DNA from: Perkinsus marinus ATCC 50983
Lineage: Eukaryota; Perkinsozoa; Perkinsida; Perkinsidae
Direction: 5' to 3'
DNA length: 63,010 nucleotides
NCBI RefSeq assembly: GCF_000006405.1
Contig: NW_003214825.1
Location: 254,659 to 317,668 of the forward strand
This document shows, in pieces, positions 29,578-41,004 of the stretch; the stretch's first letter is position 1, and the number at the start of each line of letters is the position of its first letter. A program made the translations under genes and the position numbers. The notes below the pieces were generated by a model that was given only the letters and a program-made list of their open reading frames with translations, ran no database searches and had not been told where the DNA came from.

Positions 29578-30560
29578 CCTCCTATCTGAGATACGTGACC
29601 CTTACATTCCCGTTGAACGGGACCTATCCATCTATTGGGTGTAAGGAGCTCATAATGGTTAATTTTGCATCATTAATCTTACTTGCGATCTTTAGGCATT
29701 AGCTGTGTCCTCACACTTTTCATGAGCTCTCTGCGCCTCTGTTGCACTTCGGATGGGGGTCAACTCGGGAACTGATGATCGTCACACAGTATGTGTGTGT
29801 GATAATTCTTCAAGGCTTGACGCCTCTCATCTGTTTGTCACTCATCAGACGAGCATTTCTGGTTAATCTGGTCTACTCTTTTCTCTGTTATACTTTCGTC
29901 AGACTTCCTGGGAAGTAGCAAAGAACGCATGAGATTACAAGATATGTCTGTGACCCGTCCGATATTCGATTCTGATCTGTGAGGTATACTGAAAAGTCCG
30001 TATTTTTGGAGCTCGATACACTCCATTCAGTCGTATCTCACGTACTTCAGGGAGTATTCATTCGGATCATAATCTTCGGTCTATTTGATAGACTCTATTC
30101 CGTCACTATACCCAATATGGATACGAGTCTTAGCAGAGAAAGCGATGTTGGGTTGCACAAGAATCCTTAGCTTCGAATAAGGAGTCTGAGGAGGGTGAAA
30201 CTGTGCTACAGTGTGGAAGATACGCATCGGTGATACAGGAACGGTCTCCGACTCGAGCCTCGACTCGAGGCCCTCGAGTGTTGAGCTTCGAGGTGAGCGC
30301 AAACTATGCTTATTATAGTTATTATAGTAACTATTTGCAGTATTACTGCAAATAGCTGCTGCTGCACGACACATTGAGAAGCAGGGCGACATGGTTCCGG
30401 ATGCTGTGAAGCTGATGCAATACGCGAAGCCTGAGGCGACAGGCCACAGTTCGTTCGATCAGCGGGTTAGTTCTCCTGCAGGTTTGTTGCTAGAGCTCGG
30501 GAGCGAGCGATAGTGACAGGTCGTTCACGCTACCATCAAAACGAGGCTGTTCTCCCGTCC
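29428..30560 (+). CDS. Putative secretory or membrane protein in the duplicated unit
   Basis: ATG at 29428 gives MHIALVIAAAVAYMLQAG, a good signal peptide. If GTGTGG is a donor and TCTGCAG (to 29572) its acceptor, it joins in phase to DDLLSEIRDPYIPVERD, then, with acceptor TTTTCATGAG, to LSAPLLHFGWGSTREL and two hydrophobic stretches (QYVCVIILQGLTPLICLSLI, FLVNLVYSFLCYTFV). The 26.8-kb copy keeps this last open frame with only a few changed residues. Further downstream, QESLASNKESEEGETVLQ is open in both copies. Read without the first intron, the ORF is instead a 49-residue Cys-rich peptide. Family unknown. Confidence 0.4.
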
Positions 30561-31614
30561 GAGAGGACCGTTCAGAAGTGACGAGCGTCGTGCGAGTACC
30601 CCAGTGACCGCACATATTATCGTACGCCAGCCTGTCTGAGTTAGGCTCGCTCGAACCGACGTACGATGGTTGCTGTGACTGCGGCAGGGTCGCTCCACCC
30701 TCGTTCTGACAAAGGCTCCACCGAAATCGAGGAGGCTCCAGCCGGCTTCACGCCTTTCATATCGGACATTACTACGGTAATGCCCCAAATCACAGCGATT
30801 GAATTTCGATGAGGCTCTGGGAATTGGGATAATCACTTTCTACCTGCAGTCTATCTAGTTAATAATCTACAAGCGGTTGTATTTATAGCATATTTACTGT
30901 TGTATAATGTGGTGTTTAATGGTCACTGGAGGGGAGCCAATGATTTAGTGGCCGATATGGTGGAACGCGAAGCTATATATCTCGGAAAGTCCACCGCTAC
31001 ATAGCTATGGCTGTGTATTACAACAGCCATAACACGTGTGGATCCGTAACGAGATGATAGCATACTAACAGTGTAGCATGGCCACACGTTAACAGGACTC
31101 CGTACTCTACGCTGGACCGCACATTGCCCACGTGAAATCACACGGTGTGATTCACACAACTTCAGCTAATGTGGACTAGCAACCAGCTCACAAAAAACCT
31201 AACACTATATAGTATATAGTGTCAAGTGTACGGTCTATAGTATATACCGGACACTATAGCTACAACTGGCAAACTATATCGGGTATACCACACGTACTAA
31301 CTGAGGGAGAAATAACAACAGATGAGAGGCGAGAATGACGAGAAAAGCAAGCTCAACGCAAATAATTTGTATTGACACCGTGGATCAGAGCTGGGGTCCC
31401 ATTTACAAGAGAAGCACAGCATTTCGCTGTAACGTCCCTCCTTGGCATCTGAATGATAACTATTGAGCAAGACGCAACGCAAAATGGATTTGTTGGAGAA
31501 TGGCTTCAGTCTATATCTTTATAACGCGAACAAAAAACTATCCCAGGTAGCATAACAAGGATACAGATGTTGATAATATAACATATTTGCATTGGAAGAA
31601 TGATTGGGAAAAAA

Positions 31615-34600
31615 TCAGACGGCGACTGAATCCACCTCAGCGCCGTGATCGTCAACAGCGATGAGTGTAATACCACCCTTCGATGAGCTGAGATCGATCT
31701 TCGCTATCCAAACGTGATTGAATGTACCTGATGGAGGGGAGCCGGGATCGTGGAGTCGAAATCGTAGAATCGCCGTCAGATTAATCGATTCTTGTTCACA
31801 TTGCAACATACAATAAATTGTACGATACATAGTAAACCAACACTTCTGCTATGGAAGCATCTATTCATCTCTTCTGATCCTATTCTATTCGAAGACGTTC
31901 AGCAGCAGCTTCTCCATTGCTGTGAGCAAAGATATCTTCGCGTGTCATCTTACAATGCGTAAGCTATGAATTACGCTCATATGTGATGCCTTGATGAGAT
32001 ATTCAAAGATCAACCATATGGATAAGACTGTAGAAGGATTCTCTATGTGGTAGGGAATCCCTACAACTGCCATATACCTCGTCATAGCCTTCGACTCTTA
32101 CCCTCCTAGGTCGCAGTGCATAAACTCCGCCTACCTATGTGGCTGGACCTCCTCGAGGTCGTTATTGAATCAGAACACTTTGCTGTAGCACTAGTGTACT
32201 AACATGCGTTGAATCAACGCCGTTGATGGTATTACGAATCACAACTATAAATGCATTGTACTGCACTATGTACATGATATAAGCATGATGTGAAGAGGCG
32301 AAGTTTTAGCATAATGCTAAAACTACGCCTCTGCACATTATCCGTGTCGTAGAGCGTGGTTATAATGCTCATGCTCCGGAACTACGTTCATCATGTGATG
32401 CGGGGACTCCGATATAGTTCTATGCATTATACCAACCACCGAGGAGTACATCAAGCATTTGTGCATGAAAATACGAAGGAACCTACCTAGCTTTGCAAAA
32501 CGTTCATCTTCCCGAGCAAGAGCGTCTTCAGGCGGGCTGTCATTGGGAGACACTCCCCATTTTCCATCACCCACGAATCTGATACGATAAATACGCATAT
32601 AGAATATGAAAACCATGACGGACCAATTCTGGCAATGAAACGATTATACCAGCCTTACACGGTGCTGAATCCCTCGGCTTCCCCGACTTTGCCGTTTCTC
32701 AATGGGAGTGAACGCTTGAACGCATGCACATGATGCTCGAACGCCACCGTAATGTTGATTCTGACAAACGAGGCGTGAATACACCCATGAAATACTCCAA
32801 GACAAGTAGATGATGGGAGGAGTCCTCGCCGAGGATGGTTCACGATGCTAAATGCGCACGCAAATCGCATGCGAGAATTTCAATGATTGTCTCACGATGA
32901 GGTGATAGTGGAGAAGATACTCGAATGAACATAATTGAAACATTCGCGGAGAGACTGCGTACTTGGTAAAAAGTTCCTTCTCCCAAATGTCGCGCAGTCG
33001 ACTGCCCTGTGCCCATATAGCCGGATCCGATAGGCTCGGATACATCGGCATCTGAATGAGAGGAGAAGCACCCCATGATCTATTCCAGGTTGAGATTTCT
33101 TATTTTAGTCGAAAAATTTCACTCGAATGGTTTTTTATACTAGAGAAATTTTGACCACTCTCGAGCCTCCTAATGCAACGGTGGGGAATACAGTGTAGCC
33201 ACTATGTGATCCGAGCTGTAGGTCAGAAGGCTCCTGAATCTAGGTAACCAATCACAAAGCCGCCAAGCGATACCATAGTCGGATCTCGAATTCTCACATG
33301 CACTATGGTACATCCAAAATCCGACTACGGTCGTCGACTTAACACAAAATGGCAGATTATATTATCGATTTGAGTTCTCGTCAATCGGGAATGCAAAATC
33401 CTCAGGCAACAATTCTTACCCGTTTTCTAGGAAATTCACACGATTTTGGGGAGTAAATTTCTCGCTCGCAATCATATACGAGTAACGGTTTCGAATATGG
33501 CCGTCGTACTACAGTATTTGATCACTCATTACTTCACCTTAACCTTGTTAGAATTTTAGCCCGCAAAACTACTAAGTTGACGCAAAATACTGAATTTATG
33601 GACTATTTTTCGAAGAAAAAAAACGCTCCTGGTAAGTTCTGACGAGCAGACGAGTGATCCTCGGTCGCCCAGCAGCTCACATGATACACCGCTAGATGCC
33701 GAGCTTGCCGTCCAGGAGCAGTTTCGATACCGTCAAGTTGTGCTGATACCCATCGCGCTGTATTCAACGCTGGCTCACCATAGTCCGAATCGAGTGCCCA
33801 TAGGACTGTGGAGTGACCGAGGACGTGTACCTAGGAGCTGGAGTCTTCAGCGATGCAGTCAGTGGCAATGCTCTATTGCTAGAGAGTCATCGTTTTCAAC
33901 TGTTGAGTTCATTCGAGGAACCCGCACGTCACACTCATCGACTCGAGAACTCACATGATTATTGGATCGGTCGCATATCTCTGGTACTCGTCCATTAACC
34001 ACTTCAAATGCAAAATAGCCGTAGTAAAGCGGTCGAATTCGTCGCATAGTGTTCCTGAATATTCGAAACTTGCCAAATACGCCTGCCTAAATCACTTACA
34101 TATCGCAATCTTGGGAGCTGTATCGGACGTCTCTTGGCTTCGCCTACAAAAAAAACACATCGTACACATTAAAAAATTCGTTTGTCACTAGATGAAACGA
34201 ATTCATGATCTTCATATATACAGTGTCTTCGCATTCGTTAGGCAATTCGGTCGGACCGGAGTGAAACCTCAATAAATATAACGAACATTTCTTCTCAATC
34301 GAGTCGCAGAAAACACCATGATTTTTTCGTCAAGCAGAGCTTGAGTACTGAATTCCCTCAACGTAAGCGTAAAAACAATTTGTTTTAAACAAATATGCTT
34401 GATCACAGCTGTCAGAGGAGCGGAATCGACTCTATACGAATGATGAAGTGAATATCGATATCAGTATGTCAACTCTTACATTAACGCCGAGGTCATGGTT
34501 GCCAGTAGTGAAGATTAACGGTATCATGTAACCTTGATCGTCATCATCATCATCTCCTTTTAACGGGTCCTTCGGTTTCACACGTATTTTATCCCAATTC

Positions 34601-37537
34601 GACAGAAACTTATCCCAGATGCAAGCACACCCAATCAGCGAATTGTCGTAGCTCACATCGCCGGCAAAAACCTGACAAAAATCTTCTGAAAAAAAGGCGG
34701 AGCGACGCATTTTTCGCATTTCTTACCGCGACATATGGATCGTATTTAGTTAACTGTTCGCTCACTTGCTGACCCAATTCGTTGGCACCAGCGTCACCTC
34801 CAACAGCGATAGTCACTTCTCCTGATAAGGAAAAACTCGCTCGCCATGAACTCGCGCCTTCTTTCTTGAACGGATCCAAAAGTCTCGATCGACGCAACTA
34901 CACCCCTCCACATATTCTTAGCATACAAGGTGTGCAGCTCATAATTCATCAACGAAGTCGAGTTTCACCCTGATATTTGAATTATTCAAATTGAAGCTAT
35001 CATATTCAAATTGAATATGATAGCTTTATTAACACTATCACTAACCTGGTAAGGTATATGCAGTGTTGGGGGATCATATGGTCACTATAGCGTACAGAAA
35101 CCAGTGAGAGTTCTCCAGAACTCCCATATTTTCCACCAACACACATAATTGACCATGTGCTTATTCTCCCACACTGACTATATCCAAATCACATGGAGCA
35201 ACGAGGAGCATGAACGTCTCTGAGACGACTTCGACTAAAGGTTCCGTGATGACCAAGAACAGCTGAAGTTCCGACGAGGAAATAGATCCTCCTGTGTTCC
35301 CTAGCGACCTCCAAATGAAAGGTGAGAAAGGAATTCAATGATGCTCAGGAGTAATGATGGATTGTCACGAGCTGTTCGAAAACGATCATGGAGAGATCTT
35401 ATCGTGTTGACATAAACACTGTCCCAATACAGCTACATAGCCTTGTTCCATAGCTAACGTATTGCTATCAACTCCTCTATATATAGCTACATTTCCTTAA
35501 CTAATTGTTGAGTAAAATAGCGTACAGTCGAAAGCAAGAGATCAGCTCACATTGAAAACCTACCACTCAGTGGGACCGTCCGAAATCTTCTAACATCACT
35601 GACGATTTCATCATCAGCGCTTATCCAGAATTCCACGATAGCTCCTGGAGACAAGCCGTATACGTAGGCCGCATAAACGTCTCGCGAGTAATCACCAGGA
35701 ACCTGAGCACGATACGTGACTGATGGCAACAACGACTATCTAGAAGCTCCTAAGAGCAACCATCACTAAACCATTTCAGGGATACTGTAACGCAGCGCTA
35801 GAGAACTCGTAAACGCTCACTCTGTAAAGGCAAACAAACAATGAAACACAGTAAGCTGTTCACACACCGGTTTAACCCAAGCGACACTGCGCGCGACATG
35901 GAGCAAGAGAAACTTCAAAAACGGAGGTATTCGATGAATGTGTTTCCACGATCCAACCTACTGTGAAGCGCTGAGGAACAACCTCTTGTTTGCGCTGATC
36001 TCCGCTCTCTCGGTACACGAACACGACTTTCCTCGACTCATCCGCAGGAAAGTGTGCCTGCGATTCGTATGAACAGTAGTCAGCAGATGAAACAGAAAAT
36101 AAATAGGGCATAACCTAGCTCAGCTGGGGAGCTACCGAACATATGAATAGACTTCATTTTATTTCCGTCTTGGACCACTGTTGAGCCCCGAAGTACTACT
36201 AACCAGTTCGAAGAGTATTCTCACGGAGCACTGCAGATTAGTCAGAAGTGAAAAACGCCGTATGGATTCACGCCAACATATAGGGAAATTTTTATTGGAT
36301 ATTTCATTATTATCATCCGACACGCCCAGAAAATATGTTGATGATTCGAGTGATCTGATGATCTATGAATCATAGACTAAGATATCGCATCTTCCTGGCA
36401 CTGCAGGGCAAGATATAATGCCACGAGGTGATATGCGAATGTCTGTATCGGTGTTGTGGTATACACTCGTTTTCCTCAGCTGTTTCTCCAATTACTGAAC
36501 TGTACTTACGAATTCGAGCAGTACAGAAACCAAAAAGAATATCCTGGAATTTCCTCCTATATATCAATGATATAAAAACCACACTGGCCACATACTACAT
36601 GAAAGGGAAGAGGAATCGATATGTATTAAGCTACTCGGACGAATAAGTTTTCCCATGTCAAAAAAATGCATGACAAACTTACCGGTCTGGAACTATCATG
36701 TTCAACCGGGCTCATCTATTGTTTATGTACAATGAAAAATTCCCTTCGAAGAGGAGGTCTTACATTGATGATGACTTCACTAGAAAGATTCTTAGCAGCA
36801 GTAAGATATATCTGGCAAGGTGCACGTGTACTTCCATGTTCGCATGGACGATGACTCAGTGTGAGAGCCCTGGTGAGCCGAGACGACCATTGGAAATTCG
36901 ACGGCCATGCTACCTGAGAGAACGGCAACTCGATAATGTACGGTTCCCTTTGTTGTTCCATATGCACTATTGAAAAATGTGTTATCACAGCAGACATTTC
37001 CGTGAATATTCGCTTAATCTGATTCATTCATATCCACTAGCCCTCAAGGCATTTACGCTGTTTCCGAATGCAAAAAATACCCCCCTTTGACGATTTATAC
37101 TATTGTATATTCTGTGGAAGAAGCAGTGAAGCAGCCGTCGAGGCTGCGGCCAAGAAGGAAGAAAGCCCTCCAAAACCTCCCCAATGGGGAGTCCCCAGCA
37201 GCAGATGGCGTGAAGCCGGCGCCTTTGAGTAGACGCGCGTGGCTATGTACCATGCATTACTTGTTATAAAGTTTCAACCGAATGCGAAATAAACGTCGCA
37301 GCAGAGTCACGATTTTCGATGGAGTTCGATAGTCAGATGCTCACCGGAGTTCCTCCAAGTACAACTCCAATACCATGATCGACTGTTGCGAATATCGCAA
37401 TACAGGAACGCTGCAAGCCATAGGCCATCACCTGGCAACCCATCAGAATGACAATCATGTAATAAGCTCTGAGTTAATACCCCAGCTATAAGAAAGGAGG
37501 CAAATAAGCATCTAGTGATTTGCATGAAGTTGCCCAT
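31615..37537 (-). CDS. Secreted purple-acid-phosphatase-like metallophosphoesterase
   Basis: ATG at 37537 opens a signal peptide (MQITRCLFASFLIAGVLTQ). Exons: 37432-37537, 37345-37382, 36764-36913, 35962-36057, 35564-35719, 34727-about 34905, 34480-34685, 34100-34143, 33955-34054, 33681-33830, 32963-33051, 32659-32760, 32487-32578, 31615-31727 (stop TGA). The N-terminal part is a fibronectin-like domain (CQIYLTAAKNLSSEVII; DVYAAYVYGLSPG). The catalytic motifs of purple acid phosphatases follow in order: GGDAG (GDxG), FAGDVSYDN (GDxxY), TTGNHDLG (GNHD), LALDSDYG-like ALDSDYG, AVYHMPMYPS (His), EHHVHAFKR (HxH, with the usual preceding Gly replaced) and VGDGKWG. It ends FNHVWIAKIDL, AVDDHGAEVDS. 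It should hydrolyse phosphate monoesters with a two-metal centre, outside the cell or in the secretory route. Phases agree at most joins; one exon near 35800 may be missing. Confidence 0.9.
32299..32338. repeat. Near-perfect 40-bp palindrome in phosphatase intron
   Basis: AGAGGCGAAGTTTTAGCAT is followed by ATGCTAAAACTACGCCTCT, a hairpin of about 19 bp with one mismatch. Confidence 0.85.
34987..35020. repeat. Perfect 33-bp palindrome in phosphatase intron
   Basis: AAGCTATCATATTCAA, one central base, then TTGAATATGATAGCTT. Confidence 0.9.
35062..35185 (+). repeat. Intron-associated dispersed repeat (antisense to phosphatase gene)
   Basis: CAGTGTTGGGGGATCATATG, CATATTTTCCACCAACACAC, TTGACCATGTGCTTATTCTC, CCCACACTGA. 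The middle part is deleted. Confidence 0.65.
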
Positions 37538-37873
37538 TCTGAATTTAGTCGCGAAGAACTGAAAACTCACACTCACTGAAAACACTCGAACGTTCGAGTA
37601 GCTGCTATACACTCACTATCGGTATCGCCCCAAGAGTCGTACTGAGGAAAACTTGGCTATGGTAGGTCCACATTGTAGGCAATTGTATGATGTAACTGCA
37701 CTATAAGTGAGGAGTCGATCTCCGCTAATGCTCACCATGCTGCAAGCGCCGTCTGCCACTTCAATAGGCTCTCCAAAGCCGTCAGCCAACCTTCACCTAG
37801 TTGTAAAACCTTAGGTATTATCGCTATAAGGAGGTGAATAAGAAGCATGCCTCCTAGACATAACCTAAGACCA

Positions 37874-38069
37874 TGACTCTTTCTTCGCTTGTCTCCTCAG
37901 CCTATATAAGCTCGGCACTATATCATCATAATACACGAGTTGTACCGCTATGAGTGTAGAGACATGAACAATGCCTCTTTCTTCGCTTGTCTCCTCAGCC
38001 TATATAAGCTCGGCACTATATCATCATAATACACGAGTTGTACCGCTATGAGTGTAGAGACATGAACAA
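37874..38069 (+). repeat. 98-bp tandem duplication with a TATA-like motif in each copy
   Basis: CTCTTTCTTCGCTTGTCTCC to GAGACATGAACAATG occurs twice head to tail, almost identical. Each copy holds CAGCCTATATAAGCTCGG. The region lies about 340 bp upstream of the phosphatase start codon (minus strand), but TATATAAG reads on the plus strand. Confidence 0.9.
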
Positions 38070-38114
38070 TGACTCTTGTTCATGACACTTGACGATAACT
38101 AAGGTCGCGGTAAA

Positions 38115-38330
38115 TGGGGCCGCTATGCCAGTGAAATGCGCCATTCAGGAATCTTTTTGGCGAATGGGTGAATATGACAATAGACTATACGATTCGAGAA
38201 TCTATTGGGCGAATGGGCCGCTATGCCAGCGAATTATATCATTCAGGGATATGTTACGCGAGCGGGGCCGCTATGCCAGTGTAATGCGCCATTCAGAAGT
38301 CTATCTAACGAATGGGGCCGCTATGCCTGA
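38115..38330 (-). repeat. Satellite array B, period about 50 bp
   Basis: GGGGCCGCTATGCCA (reverse complement of the TGGCATAGC core) at 38115, 38264 and 38314, with a weaker unit at 38215 and a degraded one near 38166. The spacer contains ATGCGCCATTCAG. Confidence 0.85.
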
Positions 38331-38532
38331 GGATGCCTCATTCTTTGACTACTTCATTGAGGAACGTTAGTCTAGTGATGCGCTTCAGATAGAAATTTTA
38401 ACGTAGAGAGCTGAGACCACCTTCACGAAACAATTTCGCCGATGAAAGCATTAATCACAGGGAGTCTAGGGCGAGATCTAGCAATGCTTGAAGCCAGATG
38501 AGTTTTTCGTGACGAACATCGGTCCATTGAAC

Positions 38533-39298
38533 TTACAGTAGTTGTTTGGAGCTCGATCCAATAGAGATGACAACGGACCAATACCAAACAATTAATATGC
38601 ATAGCGACAGGACGCTCAGAATTCCAAGACGGGCATAGTCTGCTGGAGTAGATGAACGACTACTGTCCTCTGTCGGCACAGGAAGGCCCTGACAGTAATG
38701 GTACACGGCGACAAAAGTACAGCTGCTGACCCTAGTCACCTCGATCGTAAGGTCACCTTCTTCTGCATCCCCAAGTATCCTAGAGTAGATAACTTCATTT
38801 TTGATCCGTCCCAAAAACCTCGTAGTAAGCAGTGCACAGATAACTAACACCGCTGTAACGAAGGTTTGGGATACTATGAGCGCATCTCGGTAAAACAGCG
38901 TGTTGAGGTAAGGCAATGAGCTGAGCATTGCATTAGCTCGAAAAGCTAGAGTGCAAAGTACTGCCCTTGGTCACAACGCAAGCCGTAACGTGACGGATAC
39001 GATGGAAAACAACCACCAAATCGAATTAAAATATAGACTGTGCACTGCACAGTGAGCAGGACCATGATCGGATTCATACCAGTAGTAACATTCAGCTCAT
39101 ATTTCACACGAAATTAACTGTAACTGCACTTGTATCTTCGACATGCGCGAACAGTTCGTTACTTGCCAAACATCTACTTATCAGCGACTTAGTCGCAGGG
39201 TTTAATGAAGCACAATAATAGTTCTTGAGAGTGCTCACATTGTTCTCGTTGTTGTAGTTGGAGTAATGCACGTGAGCAACTAAGGCGCCAAGTTTCAT
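38533..39298 (-). CDS. Hypothetical membrane protein
   Basis: A candidate ATG at 39298 gives MKLGALVAHVHYSNYNNENN... A second open stretch at 38533-38928 has hydrophobic segments VSQTFVTAVLVICALLTT and LGILSVLSLCILIVWYWSV, separated by a polar loop with Cys residues. The join between the two parts is not resolved. No family recognised. Confidence 0.4.
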
Positions 39299-39329
39299 CC
39301 AGTCGAATATATATCCGCACACTACTCCT

Positions 39330-40860
39330 CAAAAAACATAAGCCTATTTCGGTCTTATTCGTAACCTCGCCGCATCGTCTCATTCATGACTGATCTCTAC
39401 CTTAGGACCTAGCATCCACTCGAGAAGCGATAGTCATAACGCAGTACTTCCACAACTCAACCCGTAACAGATATCACACACATTCAAGCAGCAAACCAAG
39501 GTCAGATTCGTTGACCAACATAAATGCCCTGAAGAAGTGTGAGATGTTATCATACACTCAACTCTTCTTATTCCACTCATGACCCTTCTAATGTAACTAT
39601 AGCGGCGGAACAGGTCGCACGTGAAAGCACCTTTCACGAGTGTCCTACTGCCTTCCGTAGGCAGTTACTGCGAGTTGCCTTACGTCCATAACTTCAGCAT
39701 GAGCTCACGATAACCTACACTGGAGCTAGTGAATCTCAATGTTGCTACAAGCAGAGTTATCGAGTCAAATCCAACGTAGGGGATGAGACGTGCAAAGATG
39801 GCTTTTGTGCGCACTTGCTTCGCTCCGCTAAGAATGTTTGCATGTTGTGAATTTTCGAATACACGAATGATATGTCTATCTCACTGCAACACCTAAGTAG
39901 ACTTTAATCAGTTAAGTATCGACATCTAGATGTAGCTGGTTCTTTTGTGACTAGGGCAGGTGCGGCTATGTACCACGTATTACTCGCTATAAAAGAAAGT
40001 GTCACTCGACCACGCCAGTGGCAAGGAGTACGGCTGATAATATCAGCATATGTTTTCCAGTAGGAACATGGATTACGATGATTATTAGTCATCGTCTCAC
40101 GCATTGGAAAACGCAGCTTCAGTGGCTGTGAACAAGTAAGTGCATCCAGACTGGCCAAGCATGTTTCTCCCGAAATGAAACCTCTAGCCTCCGAGTTGTG
40201 GCAGGGCGCGTGTCGACTCACGAGTGCCATCTGGGCACTGCGGAGGATGACACGCAAGGTACACTAAGGACACTCAGGATAGTAAGCTTCTGTCGTAAGC
40301 CACTGAAGCTTGCTACCTGGAGTGCCCCTAGGACCTACATCGGAGACCTCGGTTAAAAAAAATATCACGCTTAACACATACACTACTCCAGGTTGTCAAG
40401 ACAGTCTGGCTTGTGTGACTAGCTTGGCATCTTGAAGGACTCAGATTCTCTTCTTGTGCCGGCAGCGATTGTGTCAATCGCTTTCCCAAACCAGGCTTCG
40501 CCGAAAGACAACTCTCTGGCACGGTTTCAACCGCGGAGAAGCCACGCTCTTCCTAAGCAAGAAATGCAGAAATTCCCACAAGAATTCCCATTTCAGTACT
40601 ACCCGAGAAAAGAATTATTCTGAATTGCATTTCAGAGGGAGTTAACTGAGCCATACCACTGCTGTTCATCACTTCATGACTGTTGTTGGAGCATTCATGA
40701 TCGCATTTATTCCTATGTATTGCATTGCTGTATTACTGTCAACTCTATATAGGTTCTAAGTTCAGTAGTTGACTACCAAACGCCGTCGTTTCGGCTCTAC
40801 CTTTCCGATTCGCTCAAGTGCTGGTGAAAATTCCACGTAGATGCAAGCATGGCAAACACA
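39330..40860. other. Stretch without a gene I can support
   Basis: Minus-strand open frames (39904-40257, 40328-40522) lack domains and clean splice sites. They may include exons of an unrecognised gene. Confidence 0.3.
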
Positions 40861-40867
40861 TTAGGGT

Positions 40868-40945
40868 ACGATAATTTCTCAAAATTTCCTCAGAATCTTC
40901 GTATAGTAATTGTGCATGTGTATATTCTCCCACACTGTAATTAGA
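40868..40945 (+). repeat. Intron-associated repeat supplying a splice acceptor
   Basis: TTCTCAAAATTTCCTCAGAA then GTGCATGTGTATATTCTCCC and ACACTGTAATTAG, whose AG is the acceptor for the exon that carries the coiled-coil gene's start codon. Confidence 0.7.
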
Positions 40946-41004
40946 CGTGGGCCTTCGCGCGATTAGAGAAATCAGTCTTGTCGCACTCAGTGTTGAGCTT
41001 TCCA

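Larger units (their letters stand above)
28611..31618 (+). repeat. Tandem duplication, copy 2 (complete)
   Basis: A 3.0-kb unit. CAGACGGCG stands at the left edge of copy 1, at the copy 1/copy 2 junction and at the right edge of copy 2, where it is part of the last codons of the phosphatase gene. A 9-11-bp microhomology at all three breakpoints fits duplication by template switching or unequal exchange. Confidence 0.9.

Noticed and set aside
26137-31618. Reading the duplicated unit as an LTR or virus-like element
   Set aside because: I see no reverse transcriptase, integrase, capsid or primer-binding site, and the repeated edges are only 9-11 bp.
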